A stretch of 64,000 bases of DNA from Nemopilema nomurai (taxonomy: Eukaryota > Cnidaria > Scyphozoa > Rhizostomeae > Rhizostomatidae). Shown here in pieces: positions 33,901 to 47,094 of the stretch. A program made the position numbers and the translations under genes. Every line of letters begins with the position of its first letter. Within the stretch, counting starts at the first letter, position 1. The stretch covers positions 434,001-498,000 of the forward strand of contig PEDN01001354.1 in assembly GCA_003864495.1 (NCBI GenBank). Reading direction: 5' to 3'. Under the pieces are notes generated by a model. It was not told where the DNA came from. It searched no databases and saw only the letters and a program-made list of their open reading frames with translations.

Positions 33901-36900
33901 TAATTAATAATTGACATCAATTTACTCACTCTAGGAAAAATAACATTTGATGTCTTAAATAACATTAAATATCGATTTGATATCTAATTCAGTTGCAGAT
34001 AAAAAAGCTAAGTCGACAACCAAATCTAGTTTCTTTCGGATTAAAATATAGTCAAAGCTAGGAAATCTAGAAAAGATTTATCAAATAATAATGCTCATTT
34101 GCTTTAATTTTTTGCTCTACTGTTACTGATGCCAGAGACACAAATTCTTAGACTGATTCCTTGCTAGAAATAGTTAGAGGTACCGCCTTTAGCCCATATA
34201 GAGACACTTTATATCTTGGAGGCATTGCAATTACTATCAAACAGTTGTAGTGACATCTCGATAAGGAGACGCTTCTCCATTTATATCCTTCTCCTCTAAC
34301 GACATTTATATATGCCCCTTCTCTAGCGTAAACATAGACGCAATCCATACCTCTTTCATTCCTTGCTGCCACTTCATAAACTCAGAGGCATCCCGTCCGC
34401 CCGTTGCAAAATTTGTGAGTCTATGAGAAAAACAAGTAGCAAAAAGTAAATTAATCAATTTGTCAAAAAGTCAAGCTAAATATATACGAGAATAATAGAT
34501 AGTAAAATACTAGGATGTATAGTAAAACCTTTTTAGTATGATATCGTAGAAAGATCAAAGACTCATCAAAGGATAAAACGCTAGCCCCTAATGGAAAAAG
34601 AAACAGAATGGATACAAAAGACTTCGCAACCAATTTAGATCCAAGGAAGCACTTCAAACATCAGGATTAGTATCTTCCTAACGACCAAACTTCTTATGAT
34701 TTAATGACTATATGGATTCTACACGGTATAGTCAGTTGGCTGTTTTCAATATATCCAAGGTCAAAATGCAAAAGGACCAAACAACTTTCGCGATTACTAG
34801 ACAGACTTAAATACGATAGCCAGCTTTGATAAAATGGCTGCAATATCGTAGAATTGCAGATATTTTCTTTAGCTTAAGAAATTTTGGTTGGAAGTTGTAA
34901 TAACCTCTTGTCGATGTCATCCTCCTTTTGATTTATCAGAGCTCCCTCTCTCATAATGGCTGCTGCATTTAGGCGAATTGGAATATTTCCTGTCTTGATA
35001 GAAAAGATCGCGATACAAAATTTTATATTACATCGTATTACATCTTATAGAGCAGGCTATAACATGGAAAACAGTTAATGTTTTCAGGCAAAAAATTGTT
35101 TTTGTTTTCATTTGTTACCTTACGGAAAACAATATATTGTCATGTGGCTGATTGATATGAAATCAAACTCAAATATTTAAGCGTTCATTACCAAGGTTGT
35201 GGTTCTTAGGGATTCATCAATCTAAATCATATTTTTAGTGGATTTTGCATCGGTTTTCAGAAACGTGTTCCCTTGACCTTAAATAACCTTCCGCTCGAAG
35301 CTTTTCTACAAACTGTGATCCGTCATTTTGAAACCTGGTTGTTACAGACGCAATGAGCAGCCAAACCATAGCGTACCTGGGAAGGAGCGGACCTTGCTTT
35401 GTGTCTCGTAAAATCGAGTCTAGAACAAGAAAAGAAGAGCCACGTGACCAAACGAATGTCTTTCTACGGAATTAGTGCGAGCACAGTATCGGGCATTTAA
35501 AGCAGCAAATATGGCATTAGCTAAATGCTGCAAAGAGTATTAATGTATTTGATGCTCTGCTTATGGATTATTGAAGATGCTTACATTTTTAAACGAAGTC
35601 GTTATCTAGGCAGTACACAGGTACTTTTGTATAAGTAGCTCAAGTCTCTGATGATTTATAGGATTGCATTATTTGCTTGTTGAGATTAGTATTAGGGCGA
35701 GAGCTCTGTTAGGCTTAGGGTTAGGGTAAGGTTAGGTACTATATCAACCCTTCATCAAATGGATTTCCTAAATTCTTCAAGGCTTCACACTTAAAATTAT
35801 TATGATCTCATTACAGCCTAAAAGCGTTTAATGCAACACCAATAATAATATCCATGCATGACGGTTGTGGCATTAAAAATTGGTTTGATACAAGTAGATT
35901 ATATGCTATTCGTGCTCCCAAAAATGAAGAACAAACTACTTCTTACCAACATAAAAGATTTTTAATGTACCCACATTTAATGCCGATTTTATATATCTCT
36001 TGTCTCAACTTAGCTTAAAAGATAACAATTAATTTTAATGTATGAAATTCTTACTTTGCGTTTCTTTCTTCGATGTGCCTTTGCAGTCTTTCTTTCGTCT
36101 TTTCAGATTTCTCAGCGCTTGCACACGAAAATTGGTTCATGGAAGCTTCCATTAGCCGTTTCTGAAACAAGAATAAAAAATAATCGTTCTGTTACATAAC
36201 ATAAAAGATTTGAAAATGGCATGGAAAAATTGATATAAGGGGGGGGGGGCGAAGGGGTCTTATACGAGCATAAATAACGGCAAGGCTTGCATGGCAATTG
36301 TGGGCAGTTTTATTGTCCAGTACAGCTTCTAGACTCTGAAGAGGAGAAGCAAGGACCAAAATGGCAACCGTCTTAGGGAGGAGAATAAATCGATTGAGGC
36401 ATTTTAGCACAAGTTCCTTCTCATGGCAACAATGCTAAGAATAGCAATGACGTCACAAAATTGGTTTAGTCTTGAATTGGGTGCTTTAGTTCCCTACCTC
36501 CGCTTTCTTTTTATTGTCTTCTCTCTTCTTTGAGAGTACTTCTTTTTCCTTTGGAGCCTTGTATGTTGAGACTGGTGCCTTAATAGTAACAACACACCAT
36601 CAGGAAAAATTAGAGAAATTTCATTAAACTTAACTGGGAATTTTCAGACGATCATAAAGAACGAGAGCCCAAACATATTAATTGAAAAGTCTGAGTCGGA
36701 AATTGGGTTCGCTTTAGAATGAGAACAAGGGTCGTTTTATCTTAGAGCTTTTGTTCGGAATAAAGCTTCTATATTTAAAGACACGGCTTTCAATAAAATA
36801 TTCCGCCAAAAATCCAAACACAGATCTTATGGATTTAATGAAAATGATGGAAAATTATATTTAGAACACACCCTCTAGGCAAAAATGTAAAGAACTTTGA

Positions 36901-39900
36901 GCTGAAATGACTGAGAAATATGAAATGGGGATTGATGCTTCGTTGGGCAGGAAGTCGATAAACAATGAAAGACTTTAGCAGCAGACAAACTCGTTATAGG
37001 AGAAGTGTTTAGGACACTCTGTTAGACTGAAGGAAATGACATCTTTGGCAAATCCCATTTCCTTCGAAGAAGATATTTTTGCATTCAAATCGTAATGCGA
37101 GAAAAGTTTTAAAGTAAATGTTTACCGGCTTGTGTTTCTCAAGTTTAGGAATCTGTAAAAGTTAAAGGAAGTAGTATTTTAAAAAACAATTACAAAAATA
37201 TTCAAACGGGCCGATAATCAGATGGGCCCCTATATTGAAACATTTTAAAACCAATTTACAAGGAAAAAGTTTGATCTTTTGTGATCGATTTCAGGTCAAC
37301 TCATTAAATACACATTAAACTCAGCAAAAAAACTTATACTTAATATGTTAATTTTTACAGGGCTTTAGCCCTCTTTATGCCTTCTTGGAAATCAACTTTG
37401 ATATGTTTTGAGAAGGTTTTGTTAATGTCTGTACTGTAAAAAGCTGTTATTTTCGCTTGCAATATATGAAAGATCTCAAGGTAATAAAACTATCATTTTG
37501 AATATGTATGGATAATTTGAAGTGAAAGAATTTTCATTAAAAAGAATTATGAATACCCTTGGAGCTACTAATTAGAAAAACATTAAAAACAGCATAGCTA
37601 ACCTCAAATGGGAAAGAAGTATAAATTGAAAAATTAATCAAAATTGATAGCAGCTAATTGAAAGATAATTTGCAAGTGACTGTCAATATTGATGCAAAAG
37701 TCTATGCAAGAGGATCATTTCTTGTACCAAAACGCAAAGATTCCTCATTTTCACAAAGAGTAAGAGCAGGAAACTTTGTGTCACGATATCATACCTTTTC
37801 TGGAACTGGTACACTACGTGGTCTTGGCTTTGTTAATGCAAATGGCTTCATAGCTAAACAAGGAAATGATAAAGTGCACTTTCAAACAGAGCCACCCTCA
37901 AATAGAGACAGCATATAGCAAGTAGGTTTTTGTGTCCAAAACAATTGATACATTTGCAAAAACAACTACAAAAAATGTCAATGGCTGGTAATGTAACCTT
38001 TCTCTACACATAAGTTTTTGCCAAATCCATACAATAACATCTGATAAAAATAATAGTGTTAAACGACTTGCCAGTTAATGACTTTGGTTCCTTGATTTTT
38101 CCCTCACCAGTCATTCTGCTTTTCAAGTTGCTCAACATCTCAAGAAGTTCTGGCAACCACCTAACAAATTAAACTCATTTCTAAATCATAATGGACAACA
38201 ATGCAATGAAGAAAATCTGTTATGATTCTTTAATGCTTTTTTCAAAATATTTCTCTTAAGTCCTGGTATCAGTAAGCAGAAATTCAAATCATTTATGTGA
38301 AGGAACATCTTTTATGTGTACTGAAATGGCCTGGGCATCCAAGTTGACATGTAATTTGACTTCTCAAATGGTCCAGGCGTCTCTTTTTTAAAACATTAAA
38401 AAGTTACGAAAACACAACAGACACTGAAATCTATAAATTCATTTAAAAAAATAACATAAAATATCTACAAACCTCAGTATGGGAGAAAGGAGCTGGATTT
38501 GTACATAACTATGCTCATATAGTTTGCACCACTATAATTAGAATGAAACAATGCATTTTAACATGAAAGAGGTAACAAATTGAGACAATATCCAATGAAG
38601 TGGTTTCAGGTAACAGTGTAAAAACAGTTAGTGGGCTATCATTTAATTTAACAGACTCGTAATCATAAACCAATCACCACCTTGGCATCTTCAAAATTTG
38701 TTAGCTAGCTAAGATTCACACCACAAATCACTTGTCTTATATTACTGATTTGGAAAGACACTTGACCTAAACCTAGATGCCTCTCTTGTTTATTAGATTA
38801 GTAAGCGATGAAATTATGCAGTGCATACCTCTGCAAACATCCATGTTTTCAAATTCAGTTCATCAAACACAAACTCTAAAAACTATGAATAAAAACCAGA
38901 AATTAAAAAAAACTCCATAACAGAAGAAACAAATTTTGAACAATTTCATTAAATTAGTCTGGGTCTAATGGAATTTTCACGCAAATTTTTTAAACTTGTG
39001 CTATCATATTAAAGCAAAAAAAGAGAACGGTCATAACAGAACAAATTCCATGAAATTGCTACTTTCTGCTCAAGCCTGTCTGTTTATAGACTTTTGAAAC
39101 TGAACAAAAAATTCAAACCTGAGCCATCTTTTTCAAGTCCTGTGTAAGCATAAATTTTCTGAAATGTGAAATTCCAAGTTCGTCTAGTCTGAATATTGCT
39201 AAATACAATGCCACTAAAAGAAACAAACAAAGACAAAATCAAATAATTTCAAAACAGAGAATAATAAAAAATTTCATTTCATTATCAGATAATTTGTTAT
39301 TGCTTAAAACAATGCATTGTGAAAATGTGCTATTCTTTCAAAATATATTTGATGTTGTTAACTTGCCTTGATTTGAAAATAAGTTAAATGGCATCCAAAC
39401 AATAACAGATTTCATAGTTTGCTACTAACAGAGAGAGTTAACCAAATTGCTAGAATCAAACATATAAATTATACACACACAAAAATTCAAGAATCAAAAG
39501 TCATCTATCATTTCTATGTCTTTATACTTATTAAAGCTTTATAGGATATCAACAAAATAAGTATCTTAATTTCAAGAGAAATAGGTTCCTGAACCTTACC
39601 ATTGTATCTACTTCTGTGTGATGTCAAACAATTCCTTCCTTCTGTTTTGTAATATTGATCAATAACTATCTGAAAAGGAATTTGATTTCCACATACAAAA
39701 CTAAAAAATTTAGAGCATGTTTTAATTAAGCTTCAAATAAGAAAAATGAAACATAAACTTCCGTATTACCTATTTTTGTAAGTACTCATAATAATTGTCT
39801 ATGGAATCATTTTTGTAACTTTTCCCCACTTTTCATGCACAGAAAATACTAGCCTGGTTTACTCTTAATGATTCAGAACCTGACAGCCTTATTTAATTAA

Positions 39901-40740
39901 GCATTTTTCTGATCCATGTAATATTGGATTATGTACAGGACTTTAGAAGAGCCAAATGCGATTTATATCTAATAATTCAACATATTGGCTTCCAAAGCCA
40001 ATCAAAATATCAAAAGCACACTTTTTATTAGATCTTGTCTACTTGAAATCGCTTCTTAGTAACATTGGTTTCCAGCCCTTAACTTATTTGTGAAAGTTAT
40101 TATTGCTTCAAGATTGCCTTACTTCAATAAAAAACAGCCTTAATTCCAACTAATAGTATATAGCCTATTGAAAAATTATTGTTTCAATTGAATTTATTAA
40201 TATTGTAATTATGAACTTTGAGAGCCAATATTAATAATTAATATATAAATTGCTGCTTCATAAAATGCCTAATTACAGAGTAGTCAAAATTTGTTTTACC
40301 CACCAATAGAAAGGCAAGATCCACGAACGGTTTTAATAAACTAAGAATTAAAGAACTTTCAAAATATTCGTAGCCTTCTTGTATTACCTTCAACGCACCA
40401 GAGAACCGCACGCATCCTTCAAAAATTTCAGTCACGAAAGTTGCCCTTTCATCATCTCGCTTCTTCGTCTACAAAAATAGGGTAAAAACTTTTATTGCAT
40501 TCAGCTCATTAGCGATGCATTAGATTAATGCATTGTCGTTTACCCAACTAATCTAAAACAGGATCAAATGCACAAAAGTTCTAGCTTTCTCTAAAAAACG
40601 ACAGATTTGGTTGCACTTATCAATCAAACCTCGTATTTTTCTTCAACAAATTGAGATATATATTCCCGGATTCCTTGGTCCCTCACTTTGAAATGTTCCA
40701 AGGCTTCAACAATTTCATCGAAAATCCTTTTGTAGTCCAT
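27908..40740 (-). CDS. CFAP99: Cilia- and flagella-associated protein 99 (complete, 26 exons)
   Basis: Predicted axonemal protein of motile cilia. Exons, 5' to 3': 40630-40740, 40388-40468, 39600-39669, 39119-39213, 38829-38882, 38473-38531, 38108-38160, 37795-37853, 37126-37152, 36498-36578, 36055-36161, 35377-35419, 34905-34993, 34351-34420, 33758-33802, 33269-33358, 32610-32668, 31924-32006, 31612-31664, 31041-31121, 30566-30625, 29913-29996, 29483-29562, 29023-29111, 28616-28692, 27908-28021. All 25 introns are GT-AG and in phase, giving 637 aa from the ATG at 40740. The N-terminal part (1-175) is helical with YLAIFRLDELG (91-101). A proline-rich linker PRPRSVPVPEK follows (184-194). Then comes a long charged coiled-coil region with the conserved-looking blocks RAIESVPV (459-466) and VDLTESSGAGLLGEMS (472-487). 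I base the family name on these blocks, from memory of CFAP99. That it is one continuous gene is more certain than the name. Confidence 0.82.
31243..31274. repeat. Poly-C / (CA)n microsatellite
   Basis: A run of about 17 C followed by about ten CA dinucleotides, in the CFAP99 intron between exons 19 and 20. Confidence 0.9.
32935..33062. repeat. Degenerate ACATTGATATTA-type tandem repeat
   Basis: Diverged tandem units built from AACATTGATATT words in the CFAP99 intron between exons 16 and 17. Low complexity; the open frame it creates is not a gene. Confidence 0.65.
33157..33236. repeat. 40-bp tandem duplication
   Basis: Two adjacent 40-bp units (33157-33196 and 33197-33236), beginning ATTGGTTATTTTGTTCG and differing at two positions, end 33 bp before the splice donor end of CFAP99 exon 16. 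Confidence 0.85.
35709..35736. repeat. Short interstitial telomere-like (TTAGGG) tract
   Basis: Contains TTAGGGTTAGGG and related TTAGG words within about 28 bp of a CFAP99 intron. TTAGGG is the usual animal telomere unit; the tract is very short and may be chance. Confidence 0.4.
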
Positions 40741-41610
40741 ATTGAACAAATTAAATGGTCACTACAGCGATTTTTGATACCAAAAGGCCAACGTTCGAAA
40801 AATGACATTCAATTAGGCCGGTCTGAAACATGTTTACCTGGCAACCGAGAAAGCAATGCAATTCAATATAAGCAAATGAGACCCTCCTCCGCTGCACCCC
40901 TGCTCCGCTGAAGCTCGTAACATTTTCATTTTCCCTCCACAAATTTTAAGCTTTCTGTTTTCAAACTGGATTCCCCTTTTAAATCTTCAGATTTTTAACT
41001 CCTTTCAAAAGTTTTTTCTGTGACTTCACTTATACGAGCCACTTCTCTTATGTTTTTATCCTTGAAACAAAAACTCGTCACACCATGTCATGCGGACCTT
41101 TTCTCGCTCTTCAGCCTAGACTGTTCCACCCCAATTACATCATCATTTCATCATCCTCTCTAAGATTCTTTTCAAAAGACCATCAAAATTCTACCAGTAT
41201 CTGGCTTGAAATACGCTTCAAAGGGGAGATGCTTTACTTGGAATTGTTTCTATTGACTTCAAAGAAGAAATTGAGCATCCATTTGTGGCTAAAAGAGTAA
41301 TAATTCTGGCAGCAAGCCGAAACCCCATGGAGATAGGTTTGGAGTCAAAACCCTAGGAAACCAAAAGCTTCAGGATACTTTAAGGCAGGGGCAGCGTTGG
41401 GGGGTAATCAAGGTCGATGATTACCTATTTTTCAAGAATTTTAGGGCTCTTTTATTACTCGCAAAATGACGAAAAACAAGGCGATCAAAACGTTTTGAGA
41501 AGTTTTTGCGCCATAACATCAAGGAAGAACCCTTTCCTTGTGCTCCGTGACGAATGTTGACTCATTGCCTATTTGCTCTCTTTTCCAGCGAACATAGTCA
41601 AGTCGAGTAT

Positions 41611-41679
41611 GTTACACGATCACTTTTCAACGTGTTGGTCCAATATCGAAAAAGTGATGGAAAAAAGTGATCGTGTAAC
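41611..41679. repeat. 17-bp perfect inverted repeat with 35-bp loop
   Basis: GTTACACGATCACTTTT (41611-41627) is followed by its exact reverse complement (41663-41679). A third partial copy, AAAAAGTGATGG, lies in the loop. It abuts the tRNA-like TIR element at 41692-41804. Confidence 0.8.
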
Positions 41680-41691
41680 CCGGCCTTTACG

Positions 41692-41804
41692 AAGGATCAT
41701 AGAGAGTGCGGAAAAATAACCGACCCGAGCGGGACTCGAACTCACGACCTTTGACTTTGTACGTCAGAGCGTCAGAGTACATCAGAGTACTCTCTATGAT
41801 CCTT
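41692..41804 (-). mobile_element. TIR element enclosing a tRNA-like 3' half
   Basis: A perfect 16-bp terminal inverted repeat, AAGGATCATAGAGAGT (41692-41707) and its complement (41789-41804), bounds 113 bp. The minus strand inside carries GTTCGAGTCCC (41731-41741 on the plus strand), an almost perfect RNA polymerase III B box / tRNA T-loop, followed by CGCTCGGGTCGG. No matching acceptor stem or A box of a complete tRNA was found. It could be a tRNA-derived SINE fragment caught inside a MITE. Confidence 0.6.
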
Positions 41805-42759
41805 TGTTCTATATATGTTCTATTTACATTCTGTATATGTTCTGTTGGCTTTAATACAATATAAAAAGCATACATTATTATATGAATACTTCTTCAGAGG
41901 AGAAATGGGCGTTTCCACTTTTGATAAAAGGCATGACCAAAAATTTGATTACCAGTTATTTTTAACTTGAGCAACCCCTGCTTTAAGGCTATATCTGCTA
42001 ATCAAAGGTTTGGTCTTTTTTGTTGATGTTATCATTTCATTTGATTTTTGCTAGGGAATCAAACCTCAACAACAGAGATTTTACATAGGAGAAAACGTGT
42101 CCAAGGTCGTAGGATTCTCCTTTAAAGTAGGGAGGGGCAACAGTATGCAGGAAAGGGAAACTTTCGTCATACATAGACTGTGAAGCAAGTATTATACTTC
42201 ACCGTTCTTTGAGAAGTGGTTAAGAACATGATTGATGCGTGACAGTAACTGTGGAGGCGTACGCTTTTTCAAACCATTGCTTTTCCAGTTTTGGAGAGGG
42301 ACTATGTTGACACTGTTGAAGGTGCGTATAATGAGGATGTTTACAATTAGAAAATACAATCAAACACTCACAAATACTGATTAAGTAAGTTGTTCTGAGA
42401 GAAAATCCATTGAAAGGCAAAAACCGTAGCCTCTATCTGGCCTCATAATGTGGCATGCAAATGAGGATTCAAAGGCTGTCATAGCATCGTGTCTAATACG
42501 CCATTCATCCTATAACCTCCATTATTTGCAATATGAATATGGGAGAGACTAGAAAATGATAACACGCTTATAAATGTCTTGTGCCTTTTCAGGCAGTATG
42601 AAGGAACATCAACAAAAGGTAAATAATAACCACGTGACCAGAGCCTTTAATGACACCTAGCGAAGTTTCTTCAAAACATTTAAAAACAAAACTACATAAA
42701 TGCTGAATGTTCATTTCTAAGTAGCCTGTTGATGATACGGTTCATGTAACAGAACGACC

Positions 42760-43240
42760 AGTCGGGGCGCAGCAACGTGAATCTTGCTTGCGTCCATCAT
42801 TCTCTCTTGTCTGGAGTCTCTGGCTGGTAGAGTGAAAGCAACAGCGACTACAAGTACCACTTCCTAATCTGTGGCAAAGAAAAATAAAGATTTGTAAGTT
42901 CTGTTCGTTAATCTTGAACCATACTCTAGTAATATTGTCAATGATGGCACACTATCTTTCACCTCTGATTTCCTCAATTGCCTTGCACTCTTACTGGTTG
43001 ACTAGGCCATATCGTAGATACGTCAGTTATTCTTTTTGCCTTGGTTTAGGCTTGCACTCATCCGCTAGTTTTAACATGAATGAAACCTCCAAAAACACTC
43101 TTTTAGAGATTCCAAGGAGTGGTTAGTCTACTTTATTTACCGTGTTGTTTGAAAAGAAGGAAAAGATGGAGAATCGGCCTTCACAAAGTGTCTTTCGCGG
43201 GTATATCCTTGCTCAAGCCAAACAGTGACATGATCCCAGC
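42760..43240. repeat. First copy of the duplicated profilin-upstream segment
   Basis: 42760-43020 matches 49520-49780 base for base apart from a few substitutions, at a constant offset of 6760 bp. Similarity begins abruptly at GTCGGGGCGCAGCAACG and fades into clear but diverged similarity to about 43240. The segment contains a consensus splice donor (GTAAGT at 42894), as in the second copy. No profilin coding exon follows this copy. Confidence 0.8.
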
Positions 43241-43269
43241 ATTTTAAAGCTTGAAAAGCAACATACACA

Positions 43270-43600
43270 CTTCCTTATTAGAATACCTATTGATTTTTAG
43301 CCTGAGATTATTCTTAATTTTTTCATGCCCAATACAAGGTGTAAATTTGCCTTAAGATCAAAGAAAAACATAAATTTTTTATGGCTTGTTTAATCATGAA
43401 ATACACACAGGGCGGCTGAGTTTTTTTTTTTCAAAACATATTTATATTTATATCTTCAAAGTAACAGTTGTCTGCTGTGGAAGAAGATTCAGATTGAGGA
43501 GAAATTTTAGTCTTGATGAAGGCTGAGCCTGGCATTATTCTTAAAATTTAGCAATTTTGGGCCTCAGTATTCTTATTCTTATTAAGAATAATTCGTATAA
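43270..43600. repeat. Diverged repeat shared with 53800-54110
   Basis: Both places contain AGAATACCTATT, GAGATTATTC or AAGATTATTC, a CCCAATACAAGGTGTAAAT-like word, and GCCTGGCATTATTCTT followed by TTTAGCAATTTT, all in the same order. Overall similarity is moderate with indels. It is either an interspersed repeat family or the right part of a duplicated profilin locus. Confidence 0.6.
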
Positions 43601-45954
43601 AAAGTTGTGTAGACCGCCAGGCTTTTGTTTACTGTTCTTGTTACGGGCTAAAGTAATAAAATAATAAGAAAATCCAAAAGGTTCGAGATATGAACGTATC
43701 AATGTATGGTAAAAAGCGTAACATACCGTAGTGTAACAACGTAACAGAAACGCGAAATAAACATTCAAAATGCTAAGCCACTGAAGGCCGTTACGAGAAG
43801 TCAGTTCTTTACAACTGTCGTTTCATATGCTTATTGACAGAGTCAGGAAAACATTACGGTCGCACGGCCATTGACCGGCGGTAGGACCTGAAAAAAACAA
43901 TAGAATCTTCTATGACACACCCAGACCACGCCCATTTTCAATTGTTTTGTGAATAAGGTTTGCCTTCTAGGATGTCTGGAGGAAGTTTAACAACCTTTCT
44001 GGATTCTGCTTATGGATTAATTAGCTGTTCCATCCATCTTCCTTACTAATCGATCTTGTTTCTTATTCTAAAGTTAACGGGCTAGCGCGCTTGCATGGGA
44101 GCCGAAATATTCACTACCTCCAAAACTTTTAAACTGGGGAAAGTAAACAGGAGACTTTGAATTTGCTCATGTGGCTGTCTTTCACGCTGAAAAGTTGCTG
44201 CCCCTACCGTCGATGGGCCCACATGTGGGACAAGTAGAAACAATGACATAATTATTTGTTTCAGAGCTTTTTGTCATTTATTCGCAGGGTCTGTGGTAGT
44301 CAGTGACAACTCTTTACGAAAGTTCTTATCTCAGGAATGAGTATTTCCGTCACAGCGTATCTGCCAAGTCAGATTTCTTCAAAAGAAGTTATATTTATGG
44401 TTAATATACTCCACCTATTCAAACCAGTTTGAAAGACTGTTTTGTTATGCTCCATATAATCTAGAAACTGGTCACCTATCTTTTGAATAAAGCCCCTTCT
44501 TGATAATAAAGGCTACGGAGTTGTTTGTCTGGAAGAAAATTCGTGGTCTGGTTCTTTTTAAACGTAAAGTTCATTAAACGCGGTGACATTTGATTAAGGG
44601 TGAGAAATATGTCCCTAAGTCAGAAAAGTATTTTAAAAACGCTCAACAAATAAAAGACGGCGATAAATTACGTTTTCTGTGAAAACTATGAATGGCATTC
44701 AAGGAGTTTGTTTTAAATAGCTGCCGAACTCTGCTCTGCCTTTCTAATAGTAGCTTCTGCTTTTAAGAAATCTAATCAGGGAAGCTATTTTGGGGGGGAA
44801 TCGGTAATGCAATTGCTAGAGAATACCCTTTCATCACGAATAATGACCGATAGACTATAGTGTTAGACGTAAGAAAGTTAGCAAACCTTCGTTAAAGGCC
44901 AACTAAACATTTTTGAAAGTTGCAGTACTTTTGAGCCTGTTTTGCAGAGAAACATTGGCATCTATTTTTCCAACCTGAGTACATAATTTTATGCATAAAT
45001 GTCTGGGTAGGGGCTTGAGGCACACACTCTGTCTAGGAATTCTAACATGCTACTGAGGAGGAGACGACATTATCTTTGCTAAAGGGTTGCAACCAACGCT
45101 TTTCCAACAGGCACTTCAAGTTGATTTGTGCGTCGCGCCTTTACACACCAGAAGTACTGAGATTGCTTTCATCCAACGTGCACAAACATTGCACAAGGTT
45201 TCACCATTTCCAAGTCTCGCATTTCTTTGAATAACAATGGCTTCGACAGAGCACCGGTTCAACCTGCCTTGTTTGAATTTTCCAAGTATTGGCTTTCATT
45301 GTTTCTGATAACAAAGGATGTTCTGCCTACAACAAATCCTGTACATGTGGTTGTGAATTTAAGAACAAGTCCACAAGAACGGGTGGCGGAAATTTGCTTG
45401 CTTCTAATGGTTAAGATGAGACTCGACGAACCTGAGGCAAAATCAAAATGGCGCAATGGTTGCTTAATAATTGAATCCCTAAACTATCGTCACACTAGAA
45501 TTATTCACTTTCGTACATTAACAGCAATAATGTATTCATCTGAGGTGAGGTCCTCTGCTTCTTAAAGAAGATCCATTTAGTCGGATGTATTTACTCCCTT
45601 CCGGGTACCACTTTTAAGAGTTTTCTCAAAGTCTACACCAAAGTAATAATCCTGTTTATGCATCGGTGCTTCGAGTAAATTCCTGAAGACTTTCTGAAAA
45701 CAAACAATCGGTATCAGTCTCCCCGTGACTTATTCAGAATTAGCAGAAAAGTGGCTGCCAGCCAAGTGTGACGACACGACTTTTTACAAGAACAAAGTCA
45801 CAATATTAGGTATTCTTATAAAAAAGTGTACAGCAGTTGAGAATTGAGCACTCTTCCGTGCCAGGTTGAAAATTTGCGACATGTTTGTCCTCTGCAACCC
45901 TCAACGGCAATCTTTTGTAATCTCGCTAAAAATCGCATTTGCGTTATCAAGTGA

Positions 45955-46171
45955 CAGTTTCAGGGGGTCAAGGGGCCAGGGAGCCAGGGGGCTATGGCCC
46001 CGCACTTTTGGCAACCAAGAAGAGGCCCCGCACCTAACAAAAAGATTTTGAGGCATAATAAGTTTAACGGAAAATAAATTGAAGATTAATTTTGGCTCAC
46101 AAAAAGCTTTCAAACAAGGGCCCCGCAAATGATTTTGGCCCTGGGCCCCGAAGCCCCTAAAACCGCCGCTG
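45955..46171. mobile_element. MITE-like element, imperfect TIRs (hAT-like ends)
   Basis: Begins CAGTTTCAGGGGGTC and ends AAAACCGCCGCTG. The reverse complement of the end (CAGCGGCGGTTTTAGGGG) aligns with the start after a 6-bp gap, and both ends continue into GGGGCC/AGGG-rich sequence. CAG ends and a G-rich subterminal zone are common in hAT-type elements. No 8-bp target-site duplication was found, so the class is tentative. Confidence 0.4.
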
Positions 46172-47094
46172 GATGTATCGACAAGAGTGTTTGCTGTACG
46201 CTATTAGAAAATGATTGGAGGCCTAAAGCATGACAGAATAACAATCAATAAGTAAGCAGTTCAAAAATTGATGTTTCAGCGCTTTGATTGTGATAGGGCG
46301 TTCCTTGTCACTTTCGCTACCAGAAAAGTTGGATTGTTCCTTCCTTGTTTCATCACGTGGCGTCGAAACGGTTTTGAAAATAAATGGGCCTGATTCAACT
46401 GGTTAACCAACTGGTTCAAACTGATTCGGGAATAAGTTTGAGATCCTGCGCATTTGCAAGACAGTTTTGGCTATAGAAGTTTTCTGAACAAATGGAAAAT
46501 GAAGAAACAAGTCTTATAAAAATAATCCTTTATTATTTCACTATTTTTCATGATGAGAAAGTGTTGGAGGTCTGGAAAAAAGCTTTCTTTTCATTCAAAA
46601 ATATTTATATAGCTTAATCCTTGGTAAAGCAGAACAAAAAATTAATCATTCTACACTGACCAAACGAAAAGAACTTTGAATGCAAACTAATCAAAAAGCA
46701 CTTTTCGGTAATATTTTTAGTGTTTCCTAAAAGTGAAAAATAGCAAATGCAAATCAAAGTAGTATATGTTATTTTTATCACAATAATTGTATTTGCTTTT
46801 GGGATTATGATCAATAGCATAATATGGCTTTTCGTATGAAAAACATTACCTTTATTTTAAATGCACAACTCATTTTGTAAAAAAACGCATCGATCTAAAA
46901 TAACAAAGTTGTTTCTTATATATGAGACACTACTGTAACAGTAAATGAAGAATCAAGACGTTCAAAGTCCAACCTGTAGCACCTAAGGGCCCTTTGTTGG
47001 AGATACTGAGCCATCCGCCTTTTTATGAAACAAATGCTGTGCATGAAACTGTTTTGCATAGGAGAATGAAGGTTTTTTCAACCGTACACTGTTG

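Noticed and set aside
35709..35736. Interstitial telomere as evidence of a chromosome fusion
   Set aside because: Only two perfect TTAGGG units; far too short to support a fusion point.
41731..41741. Complete tRNA gene on the minus strand
   Set aside because: Only the T-loop/B-box half is present. No acceptor stem, D arm or A box pairs with it in the surrounding 80 bp.
45227..45565. Plus-strand open frame of about 112 codons
   Set aside because: It opens with TTG rather than ATG and has no family signature. The opposite strand is also open over part of it, as expected for chance.
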